Origin: Syntrophomonas sp.
Lineage (GTDB): Bacteria; Bacillota; Syntrophomonadia; Syntrophomonadales; Syntrophomonadaceae
Reading direction: 5' to 3'
Assembly: GCA_016841245.1 (NCBI GenBank)
Contig: JAENZN010000001.1
Location: 186,001-250,000, forward strand
DNA: 64,000 bases
Made by a program: the position numbers and the translations under genes. The stretch's first letter is position 1, and each line of letters opens with the position of its first letter. The notes beneath the pieces were generated by a model. The model was not told where the DNA came from, did no database searches, and saw only the letters and a program-made list of their open reading frames with translations. Below, in pieces: positions 1-6,522 of this stretch.

Positions 1-1
1 A

Positions 2-718
2 GTTCTGATACGCGGCATACCCGGTCTGATAAGCAGCATTAGCAGTCCGGAAATTCAGTTTTCCATTGCATTGAGTTTGAAAACTTCTGCTGTTTCCACC
101 TTATCCTGTATAATAATTGCAATTCCTGTAGCTTATGGATTATCTAGATATCATTTCCGGGGTAAAACCCTGACAGCGTCCATACTATCCATACCGGTAT
201 CTCTGCCGCCTCTGGTTTCAGGTACCGCTCTCCTGCTATTATTTGGTACTACTACTCTGGGAAAAGAACTATCCCAAGCCGGGGTGGAATTTGTTTTCAC
301 CCCGCTGGGTATTATAGCGGCCCAGTTTTTTGTTAATGCACCTTATATGATTAAAATCATGAAAAGTACCCTGGATGCAGTAGATCCCCGCTTAGAATTT
401 GTAGCTCGGACTCTAGGTTTAAACCAGTTTGAGGCCTTCTGGCGGGTAACCCTGCCTATGGCTAAGAATGGCATTATCGCTGGAACGGTCATCACTTTTG
501 CCAGAGGTCTGGGAGAGTTTGGGGCAGCTTTGATGCTGGCTGGTGCCACCCGCATGAAAACTGAAATACTGCCCCTGTCCATTTACTTGAACATTTCCAC
601 CGGTAATTTGGAGATGGCTCTGGCGGCAGCTTCAGTATTGATTATAATATCAGTTGCTGCTCTCTTTATTTTTGAGGCTCTGGGCGGCAGTTTTTATGAA
701 ACTTCTCGTAATAAATAG
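2..718 (+). CDS. modB: Molybdate-type ABC transporter permease (partial, 5' end off window)
   Basis: This is the integral-membrane subunit of an oxyanion importer of the ModB/WtpB family. The reading frame is open to the left edge, encoding VLIRGIPGLISS before the first candidate start, so the gene begins outside the window and the TTG at 71 is internal. The visible part has five or so hydrophobic segments and the permease coupling loop (EAFWRVTLPMAKNGIIAGTV), followed by the family-typical FARGLGEFGAALMLAG. The ATPase gene follows 27 bases downstream, giving the usual permease-then-ATPase order; the binding protein is presumably upstream. The family also transports tungstate and sulfate, so the exact anion is inferred. 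Confidence 0.88.
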   Translation, partial: VLIRGIPGLISSISSPEIQFSIALSLKTSAVSTLSCIIIAIPVAYGLSRYHFRGKTLTASILSIPVSLPPLVSGTALLLLFGTTTLGKELSQAGVEFVFTPLGIIAAQFFVNAPYMIKIMKSTLDAVDPRLEFVARTLGLNQFEAFWRVTLPMAKNGIIAGTVITFARGLGEFGAALMLAGATRMKTEILPLSIYLNISTGNLEMALAAASVLIIISVAALFIFEALGGSFYETSRNK

Positions 719-745
719 AGTTATAGACCAATTAGGAGTTAGAAT

Positions 746-1780
746 ATGTTGGAATTAAGAAATATATCCCTATCCCTGGGCGATTTTAAGCTGGATAAAT
801 TCAGCCTCACGGTGAAGGAAGGGGAATACTTTGTACTCCTGGGCCCTACTGGCACCGGTAAAACGGTTACCCTGGAACTAATAGCGGGATTATATCAGCC
901 TGAAGAGGGGGAAGTATACTTTAACGGAGCCCGTATTGATAACCTGCCTCCCGAAAAAAGGCAGATAGGTTTTGTGTACCAGGATTATGCTTTATTTCCT
1001 TTCCTGACCGTAGATGAGAATATCAAGTTTCCCCTTACTCACCGGCGTATACATCCAAAAGAAATCAGGCAGAAGTGCCTGGAAACCATGGAAATGCTGG
1101 GAATCACTCACCTTCTCTCCCGTTACCCATCCGCCTTGAGCGGAGGAGAAAAGCAGAGAACAGCCCTGGCCCGGGCTCTGGTATGTTCCCCCCGCATACT
1201 GCTCCTGGATGAACCGTTATCGGCTCTGGACCCTTCAACCAGGGAATCCCTGCAGGAGGAACTCAAGAGAATCCATTGTATTACAGGTACTACTACCATT
1301 CACATCAGCCATGATTTTAAAGAAGCCCTGGCGCTGGCAGACCGTATCGGAGTAATGCACAACGGTGTTCTTATTCAACATGGGGACCCGGTAGAAGTCT
1401 TTAAATGTCCAGCCAGTGAATTCACTGCTTCCTTCCTGGGCAGCTGTAATATTTTCAGAGGAGAAGCTGATGGCAGCTGTGTTAAGCTCTCTGAATATAT
1501 TCAAGTTTTTACCCTGGATCAGAAGCACGGCAGAGTCTCAATAAGCATTCGTCCAGAAGATATCATTATTTCCCAAGACCCTGTATCAGCCAGTGCCAGG
1601 AATAGCTTTCCCGGGGTTGTGACCTCGATTATAAACCAGGGACCGCTTTTCAAAATAGAAGCAGATTGCGGAATAGCTTTGACTTCCCTGATTACCGGGA
1701 AGGCAGCTACAGAAATGGAGCTGGCTATTGGAAGTGAAGTCTGGATGACCTTCAAAACTACTGCAGTTAACGTGATTTGA
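746..1780 (+). CDS. modC: Molybdate-type ABC transporter ATP-binding protein
   Basis: A 344-residue cytoplasmic ATPase that powers the adjacent permease. Visible motifs are Walker A GPTGTGKT (about residues 33-40), the Q-loop glutamine near 79, signature LSGGE (131-135), Walker B ILLLDE (151-156) and the switch histidine in HISHD near 189. The C-terminal third (about 235-344) fits the TOBE/MOP-like regulatory domain of ModC/CysA/PotA-type ATPases. The ATG lies 7 bases after TAGGAG. It is co-transcribed with the upstream permease. Assignment to molybdate rather than tungstate or sulfate rests on the permease type and gene pairing, since ATPases of this class are poorly substrate-diagnostic. 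Confidence 0.85.
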   Translation: MLELRNISLSLGDFKLDKFSLTVKEGEYFVLLGPTGTGKTVTLELIAGLYQPEEGEVYFNGARIDNLPPEKRQIGFVYQDYALFPFLTVDENIKFPLTHRRIHPKEIRQKCLETMEMLGITHLLSRYPSALSGGEKQRTALARALVCSPRILLLDEPLSALDPSTRESLQEELKRIHCITGTTTIHISHDFKEALALADRIGVMHNGVLIQHGDPVEVFKCPASEFTASFLGSCNIFRGEADGSCVKLSEYIQVFTLDQKHGRVSISIRPEDIIISQDPVSASARNSFPGVVTSIINQGPLFKIEADCGIALTSLITGKAATEMELAIGSEVWMTFKTTAVNVI

Positions 1781-1787
1781 GCGATAT

Positions 1788-1874
1788 GGGGCCGGTTCTT
1801 GGCAAATTCTTCACCCCGCTGACTGTCAGTAATTCACTCAACTTTCTGACCAGAAAAACTGGCTGAGAAGCCCC
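1788..1874 (+). terminator. Two-part stem-loop after the modBC operon
   Basis: Immediately after the ATPase stop, GGGGCCGGTT (1788-1797) can pair in two blocks: GCCGGTT with AACTGGC (1857-1863), and GGGGC with GCCCC (1870-1874). About 60 bases of loop lie between the arms. No T-run follows (the next bases are AAATACC), so it is not a textbook intrinsic terminator. It could be an operon-end structure or part of a small RNA. I see no good match to a riboswitch. Confidence 0.3.
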
Positions 1875-1991
1875 AAATACCAATAAAATTAGGAGCTAAA
1901 AAACTAGTATTGACGTAAAAAGTGCACCCTAGTTTGGTAAAATGTTAATAACCACAAAAGCACGCCAAACGTAGAAAGGATGCACAAGTTA

Positions 1992-2063
1992 ATGTTATAT
2001 CAAATCGATCCGTCTGAGAAGGTTATTAGTGAAGTTAATCAGCCAGTTGCTTCATGCAGCTAA
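1992..2063 (+). pseudogene. Short orphan reading frame, possible 5' remnant of a mobile-element gene
   Basis: An ATG preceded at a suitable distance by GAAAGGA opens a 23-codon frame starting MLYQIDPSEK and ending at TAA. A ribosome site and plausible coding sequence that stops so early suggest the 5' end of a longer gene cut off by deletion. It lies just ahead of a repeat-rich stretch (2080-2160) in a gene-poor interval, which fits an insertion-sequence scar. I do not recognise the family. Confidence 0.3.
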
Positions 2064-2104
2064 CATCAAGAAGTCCTGAAAATGACACACCAAAAACGGC
2101 AGAC

Positions 2105-2154
2105 TGTGTCACTATGTGTCACTAAAAACGTCCCCCTGTGTGTCACTATGTGTC
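2105..2154. repeat. 16-bp direct repeats in a low-complexity GTGTC-rich tract
   Basis: TGTGTCACTATGTGTC occurs at 2105-2120 and again at 2139-2154, separated by a tract reading ACTAAAAACGTCCCCC. A related inverted GACACAC lies at 2084-2090. The arrangement resembles REP-like or IS-end debris rather than a gene. The interval 1781-2541 contains no convincing complete gene. Confidence 0.5.
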
Positions 2155-2254
2155 CTCCCAGGGCATAAATTAAAAAGCATCTCTCCCTTTTGATACAGCT
2201 AGCCCTAGAAAAAAACACAAGGTATATTCGAAGTTATGCCCGCTGAGAGAGGAT

Positions 2255-2275
2255 GGTGCAAAATATTTTGCCACC
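2255..2275. promoter_or_regulatory. Palindrome upstream of a sigma-54-type promoter (candidate activator site)
   Basis: The palindrome is centred on CAAAATATTTTG (2259-2270), flanked by GGTG on the left and CCACC on the right, so the arms extend with one bulged base. It sits about 30 bases upstream of the -24 element at 2307. An enhancer-binding protein would recognise such a dyad, but this spacing is shorter than the usual 80-150 bases, so the role is only suggested. Confidence 0.4.
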
Positions 2276-2304
2276 GACTATATAGGCATATCTAAAATTC
2301 TGCG

Positions 2305-2322
2305 TTGGCATGTATTTTGCTA
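2305..2322 (+). promoter_or_regulatory. Sigma-54 (-24/-12) promoter
   Basis: TTGGCATGTATTTTGCTA contains GG at 2307-2308 and GC at 2319-2320 with exactly ten bases between them. It matches the TGGCACG-N4-TTGCW consensus with one difference. Transcription would start near 2332, reading toward the cold-shock-like gene at 2542. No other sigma-54 element was noticed in the window, which makes this assignment stand out. Confidence 0.6.
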
Positions 2323-2541
2323 CAAACAATAGGCAACGAGTTATTTTCAACCAGTATGCTTCTGATCGTAAGAATAAGGTACTCATAATATAACGAAAGG
2401 AGGTTTGCAGTCTATAATAATTATGGCAGGAATCGGATGTGTTTCCATTGATCGGCCTCTGTAAGCTTAGATCATATGTCCCCTATGCGGATGATTTATA
2501 ACCCAATTTTATATTATTTTATATTGAAAGGATTGATATAT

Positions 2542-2745
2542 ATGTTAGGAAAAGTTGAATGGTTTGATAAGGCTAGAGGAATTGGCATAATTGAGACCCA
2601 GGATGGAGCTGAAGTGTCGTTTGACCGAAATACCCTGGAGAATTCAGCAGGATGCTTGAGCATTAGCAGCGGCCAGCTGGTAGATTTTGAGATAACCGAA
2701 AAGTCTAACGTTAAGGAAGCTACCATCATTCACCTGCTTTCTTAG
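2542..2745 (+). CDS. Divergent cold-shock-domain protein
   Basis: A 67-residue protein of the size and fold pattern of CspA-type single-stranded nucleic-acid-binding proteins. It opens MLGKVEWFDKARGIGIIE, matching the cold-shock GxVKWFNxxKGFGFI block, but the RNP1 aromatics are replaced (GIGII instead of GFGFI). The RNP2 region reads VSFDRN instead of VFVHFS. The loss of the stacking aromatics suggests altered nucleic-acid binding. The start at 2542 was chosen because AAAGGA lies 9 bases upstream; a longer frame from 2476 would add an unrelated hydrophobic leader. It sits downstream of the sigma-54-type promoter at 2305. Confidence 0.75.
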   Translation: MLGKVEWFDKARGIGIIETQDGAEVSFDRNTLENSAGCLSISSGQLVDFEITEKSNVKEATIIHLLS

Positions 2746-2993
2746 TACACGGTGAAATGACGTGCTAAACAATTCATCTAAGGCACAGGGGAGTATGGAA
2801 AAAACCATGTTGGAAGTGTTATGCAGATGAATTTGGTCAATTGACGTATTTGCTTCCCTTCCCCAGCTCTAAAACCAATATGAGTGGTCAATGTTGAAGA
2901 AGAAAGATTAACTGTAATTAATGTACATACAACATTCATGGTTATATTTTAAAGTATTGAATAGTACAGCATTCGTGTCTTCCCTGTCCCATT

Positions 2994-3026
2994 CTGCCTT
3001 GGAGAAGTACAGCATCTTCAAGGCAG
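2994..3026 (+). terminator. Stem-loop, candidate terminator of the cold-shock-like gene
   Basis: CTGCCTTGGAGA (2994-3005) pairs with TCTTCAAGGCAG (3015-3026), a 12-bp stem with one G-U pair and a 9-base loop. It is followed by GAATATTTTA, a weak T-rich tail. It lies in the 330-base interval between the cold-shock-like gene and the end of the convergent histidine kinase gene. Nothing else was identified in that interval. Confidence 0.45.
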
Positions 3027-3075
3027 GAATATTTTATGGTGCGAAATTGCTTAGGAACTAATCTGACTTCTATTA

Positions 3076-4305
3076 TTATCTTTGGGGCAGCTCTACGATA
3101 AACGAGGTATCTATTCCTTCCCGGCTTCTGGCATAGATTCTTCCCCGGTGCTGCTCGGCAATGGATTTAGCGATGGCTAATCCTAAACCATAGCCCCCAC
3201 TTTCTCTGGATCGAGAGGTATCCACCCTATAAAAACGTTCAAATATTTTTTCAATATGCTCCTGAGGAATACTTACCCCGGTGTTGCTTACCGCCAGTTC
3301 AATCAGATTTTTTTCGCTGCTGAGACTCACCGATATACTGCCCCCATCCGGGGTGTTCTTGGCTGCATTGTCTATTAATATATTTATCAATCGTTTGATG
3401 CTCTCTTTGTCTCCGTTGAGAATAATATCTGGCTGGATGCGGGTATTCAAATTTATACTATTTTCAAACAATACTGCCTCAAAGGATAAGAGGCTTCCGG
3501 TCAAAGTTTTACTAAGATCAAATTCACATGAAAAGGCCGCTGGCTCTAAGTAGTCATACCTGGCTAAAGAAAGCATATCATCCACCAGATCAGACATACG
3601 ATCAGCCTGTAAAGAGATATACTCCAGCCACTTGATCTGACTGGCTACCCTTTGATCACCATTGGACAAAACCAGGGCGGCATTAGTCTTAATGACCGTC
3701 AGCGGAGTCCTCAGTTCATGGGAGGCATCGGCAATAAACTGTTTTTGTTTTTCAAACATCTCTTTGATAGGAGTAATAGCTCGATTGGCAAAATAAATAC
3801 TTATTAAATAGAGCAGACCTAAACTGATGGTACCTACCACAACAAAAATAATCAGCAGGTTAGTAAGTGCCCGCTGCTGTGAGGTTCGGTCCACAAAGAC
3901 GATTTTAGTTCCAAAGTCAAAATTATGCTTGAGAAAAGCATAATTGCTGTCTCCTATATCAATGTGGGCTGATATTTTGTCGCTCTCCAATGCACTGGAA
4001 ACTGCCTGGTCTATGGTTTCTTTTTCAAAACTTACTACGGTATTAGTTTTCACTATTCTGCCCTCATCATCCAGCTCTACCACAATACTGCTGGCCATAG
4101 CAGGTTTATCGGGACCCGGGTGGGCGGGAGAAAACATTATATTGTCCAGAGCAAAATTAGTCTGTTGTTCGCCGCTGACCGCCGTTAAAATATAGATAAC
4201 CGAAAATATAACCACGAAAACAATCGTTAGTAAGGACATATTTATTTTAACAAATTCTCGTTTCAGCTTATTAAACACCGGTTTATTCCTCCATTTTATA
4301 GCCAA
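3076..4305 (-). CDS. Two-component sensor histidine kinase
   Basis: A 409-residue membrane kinase. A transmembrane segment at about 24-43 and another at about 147-171 bracket an extracytoplasmic sensor region of roughly 100 residues. After a short linker comes the HisKA box FIADASHELRTPLTV with the phospho-accepting histidine at about 196. The ATPase domain follows, with the N box (LINILIDNAAKNTPDGG), F box (IFERFYRVDTSRSR) and G box (GYGLGLAIAKSI). The start overlaps the end of the response-regulator gene by 23 bases, so the two are translationally coupled. The stimulus cannot be read from sequence. The divergent VTC/CotH operon is a candidate target. Confidence 0.92.
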   Translation of the reverse strand: MAIKWRNKPVFNKLKREFVKINMSLLTIVFVVIFSVIYILTAVSGEQQTNFALDNIMFSPAHPGPDKPAMASSIVVELDDEGRIVKTNTVVSFEKETIDQAVSSALESDKISAHIDIGDSNYAFLKHNFDFGTKIVFVDRTSQQRALTNLLIIFVVVGTISLGLLYLISIYFANRAITPIKEMFEKQKQFIADASHELRTPLTVIKTNAALVLSNGDQRVASQIKWLEYISLQADRMSDLVDDMLSLARYDYLEPAAFSCEFDLSKTLTGSLLSFEAVLFENSINLNTRIQPDIILNGDKESIKRLINILIDNAAKNTPDGGSISVSLSSEKNLIELAVSNTGVSIPQEHIEKIFERFYRVDTSRSRESGGYGLGLAIAKSIAEQHRGRIYARSREGIDTSFIVELPQR

Positions 4306-4954
4306 TTCCCCTCAAGGTACTTATGGTTGCCTTAGTGCCTACATGCAGAAGTTTCTTTCTTAAAAAGGAAATATAGACTTCCAGGTTATTATACTCGGCC
4401 TCGGAGTCAAAACCCCATACTTTAACAATCAGATCATCCTTGGATACGGCTCGATTGGGCCTGTACATGAAGTATTTCAATATCTCATACTCCTTTAAAG
4501 TAAGCCTTACACTGCCGCTATCCCCTTCCAGTTCATAAGTGTCTAGATTAAGACGAAAATCAGAAATTGTTAAGACATTGTCAGGAATAATTTCACCTTT
4601 ACGCCTGACCAAAGCTCTGATTCTGGCCAGTAATTCTTCTGATGCAAATGGCTTGGTTAGATAATCATCTGCTCCCCCATCCAGACCTTGCACCTTATCA
4701 CTGGTTTCGCCCTTGGCGGTAAGCAGGATCACCGGAGTAGATATCTCGTTGGCCCGCAGTTCTTTCAATATTTCTAATCCGTTAATTTTGGGCAGCATGA
4801 TGTCCAGTACAATAAGATCATATATCCCCGTTAATGCACAGTCCAGGCCGGATTCGCCATCCAGTACGGCATCTACTGAATAATGATTTTTAATCAACAG
4901 CTGAGTCAGTGCCTCTGAAAGCTGTTTTTCATCTTCCACCAGCAGCAATTTCAT
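4283..4954 (-). CDS. OmpR/PhoB-family response regulator
   Basis: A 223-residue regulator with an N-terminal receiver and a C-terminal winged-helix DNA-binding domain. The receiver shows the acidic pocket (VEDE), phospho-acceptor Asp51 in LIVLDIMLPKINGLEIL, Thr/Ala at the switch position (LLTAKGE) and Lys101 in TKPF. The effector domain contains the typical LTLKEYEILKYFMYRPNRAVS and the terminal TLRGIGYKME. It heads the kinase gene and is divergent from the VTC operon across a 153-base region. That region carries two TTTAAG repeats spaced 11 bp apart (5038 and 5049), the phasing used by this regulator family. Confidence 0.93.
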   Translation of the reverse strand: MKLLLVEDEKQLSEALTQLLIKNHYSVDAVLDGESGLDCALTGIYDLIVLDIMLPKINGLEILKELRANEISTPVILLTAKGETSDKVQGLDGGADDYLTKPFASEELLARIRALVRRKGEIIPDNVLTISDFRLNLDTYELEGDSGSVRLTLKEYEILKYFMYRPNRAVSKDDLIVKVWGFDSEAEYNNLEVYISFLRKKLLHVGTKATISTLRGIGYKMEE

Positions 4955-5037
4955 AAATCATTCCACCCTTGGTCAAATTAAGTTTAGTATTTACATCTCC
5001 TTCATTCTAACAGAGAAATCTTAAAATACCCTTTAGC

Positions 5038-5054
5038 TTTAAGATTAATTTAAG
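5038..5054 (+). promoter_or_regulatory. 11-bp-phased TTTAAG direct repeats, candidate response-regulator site
   Basis: TTTAAG occurs at 5038-5043 and 5049-5054, giving one helical turn between repeats. OmpR/PhoB-type regulators characteristically bind such direct repeats. The site lies 54 bases before the VTC-domain gene and 84 bases from the regulator's own start, so it could serve either direction. Binding is inferred, not shown. Confidence 0.4.
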
Positions 5055-5107
5055 GTAAATGTTTTATGTTATTAGTGTAAACTTTAATAAAATTCGGAGG
5101 TGATACA

Positions 5108-5794
5108 TTGAAACCGCAAAAATTGAGGCATGAGATCAAGCATTATATTATCATTAGCGATTACCTGTCCTTAAAAAGCAGATTAAAACATATTGCCTAT
5201 CCGGACCGCTTTGCTGGCGAGGATGGAACTTACACCATCAGAAGTCTTTATTTCGATAACCTTGACAATAAAGCCCTGATTGAAAAAATCAATGGAGTCA
5301 GGCAGCGCGAGAAATTCAGAATACGTTACTACAACCATGACCCATCATATATACGGCTGGAAAAGAAAAGTAAATTTAACACCCTGTGTTCAAAAATTTC
5401 CTCCCGGGTAAGTCAGGAAGAATGTCAGCGGTTAATCGACCATGACATCAGCTGGCTCATTAAATCTGACCGCATGCTCCTGCAGGAGCTGTATACCAAG
5501 ATGAAATATCAGCTGCTGCGCCCCAAAACTATCGTCGAATACACCAGAGAGGCCTACTGCTATAAAGCAGGCAATGTGAGAATTACTATTGACCGTAATC
5601 TGCGAAGCGGCTTGTTTTCCCGGGACTTTTTTAATCCCGAATTACCGACTATGTCCATGACTTCAGAAAGTCAGATAATTTTAGAAGTAAAATATGATGA
5701 ATTCCTGCCGGAAGTTATTCGGGATGTAATTCAGACTAATCAAAGACGCAGCACATCAATTTCAAAATATGCCGCCTGCCGTATATATGGTTAG
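5108..5794 (+). CDS. VTC-domain protein (polyphosphate polymerase-like)
   Basis: A 228-residue cytosolic protein matching the VTC (vacuolar transporter chaperone) catalytic-tunnel domain, which in yeast Vtc4 makes polyphosphate from ATP. Basic strands that would line the tunnel are visible: LRHEIKHYI, TIRSLYFDN, EKFRIRYYN, IRLEKKSK, VEYTREAY, RITIDRNLRS, and the late acidic LEVKYDEFLP. The start is TTG, supported by CGGAGG seven bases upstream; no nearby ATG has a ribosome site. It is followed by DUF4956 and CotH genes, a recurrent bacterial trio. Polyphosphate synthesis by bacterial members is plausible, but the phosphate acceptor and product here are unknown. Confidence 0.85.
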   Translation: MKPQKLRHEIKHYIIISDYLSLKSRLKHIAYPDRFAGEDGTYTIRSLYFDNLDNKALIEKINGVRQREKFRIRYYNHDPSYIRLEKKSKFNTLCSKISSRVSQEECQRLIDHDISWLIKSDRMLLQELYTKMKYQLLRPKTIVEYTREAYCYKAGNVRITIDRNLRSGLFSRDFFNPELPTMSMTSESQIILEVKYDEFLPEVIRDVIQTNQRRSTSISKYAACRIYG

Positions 5795-5816
5795 GCAGAA
5801 ATGAGGTAAATCAAAA

Positions 5817-6509
5817 ATGGATTTAAGTAATCAGATCGATTTCAATGATATTTTTAAATCGAATTTTTTGGATCAGATAACATCATTTTCTTTGTTGGAT
5901 ACCTTGATAGCAATGGGGCTGGCATTTGCCTTGGGACTTTTCATTTATCTGATATATAAGAAGACCTTCAAAGGGGTCATGTATTCATCCAGTTTTGGTG
6001 TTTCTCTTTTGGCTATGACCCTGATAACCACCGTCATCATTATGGCTATCAGTTCCAACGTTATATTATCCCTGGGTATGGTGGGGGCATTGTCTATTGT
6101 GCGATTTCGTTCAGCAGTCAAAGAGCCGCTCGATATTTGCTTCATATTCTGGTCCATTACCGCCGGTATTGTTTTAGGAGCAGGCCTCATCCCCCTGGCT
6201 ATATTAGGCTCGCTGTTCATAGGTATAATACTGCTTATATTCGTGAACCACCAGAGTACCGATAATCCTTATTTACTGGTTATGAACTGCAGCAGTGATG
6301 AGAGCGAAAACATAGCCATGGATTACCTTAGCAAAAACATCAAGAAACATGTTATCAAATCCAAAACCGTGGCTGCAGGCAGTGCCATTGAGCTGACGGT
6401 TGAAATAAGGCTGAAGGATGCATCTACTAAATTTGTAAATGAAATCAGCACTTTAACCGGAGTAAATAACGTGGTACTGGTTAGCTATAATGGGGAATAT
6501 ATGTCTTAA
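5817..6509 (+). CDS. DUF4956 family membrane protein
   Basis: A 230-residue protein with about four to five transmembrane segments in its first 145 residues (around 27-47, 57-79 and 83-140). It has a conserved-looking polar stretch SIVRFRSAVKEP after the third segment and a soluble C-terminal domain of about 80 residues. The family has no established function. It is consistently found with VTC-domain and CotH proteins, which is the arrangement here: 22 bases after the VTC gene and 13 bases before CotH. A membrane partner for polyphosphate handling or export is an inference from context. Confidence 0.82.
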   Translation: MDLSNQIDFNDIFKSNFLDQITSFSLLDTLIAMGLAFALGLFIYLIYKKTFKGVMYSSSFGVSLLAMTLITTVIIMAISSNVILSLGMVGALSIVRFRSAVKEPLDICFIFWSITAGIVLGAGLIPLAILGSLFIGIILLIFVNHQSTDNPYLLVMNCSSDESENIAMDYLSKNIKKHVIKSKTVAAGSAIELTVEIRLKDASTKFVNEISTLTGVNNVVLVSYNGEYMS

Positions 6510-6522
6510 AGGTGGTTCAATT

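Noticed and set aside
1781-1880. Molybdenum-cofactor riboswitch after modC
   Set aside because: A stem-loop is present, but it follows the operon instead of preceding a gene, and I could not match the conserved riboswitch core.
2423-2464. 13-codon frame MAGIGCVSIDRPL after the sigma-54 promoter
   Set aside because: The strong AAAGGAGG is 19 bases from its ATG, too far for normal initiation, and the peptide resembles nothing known.
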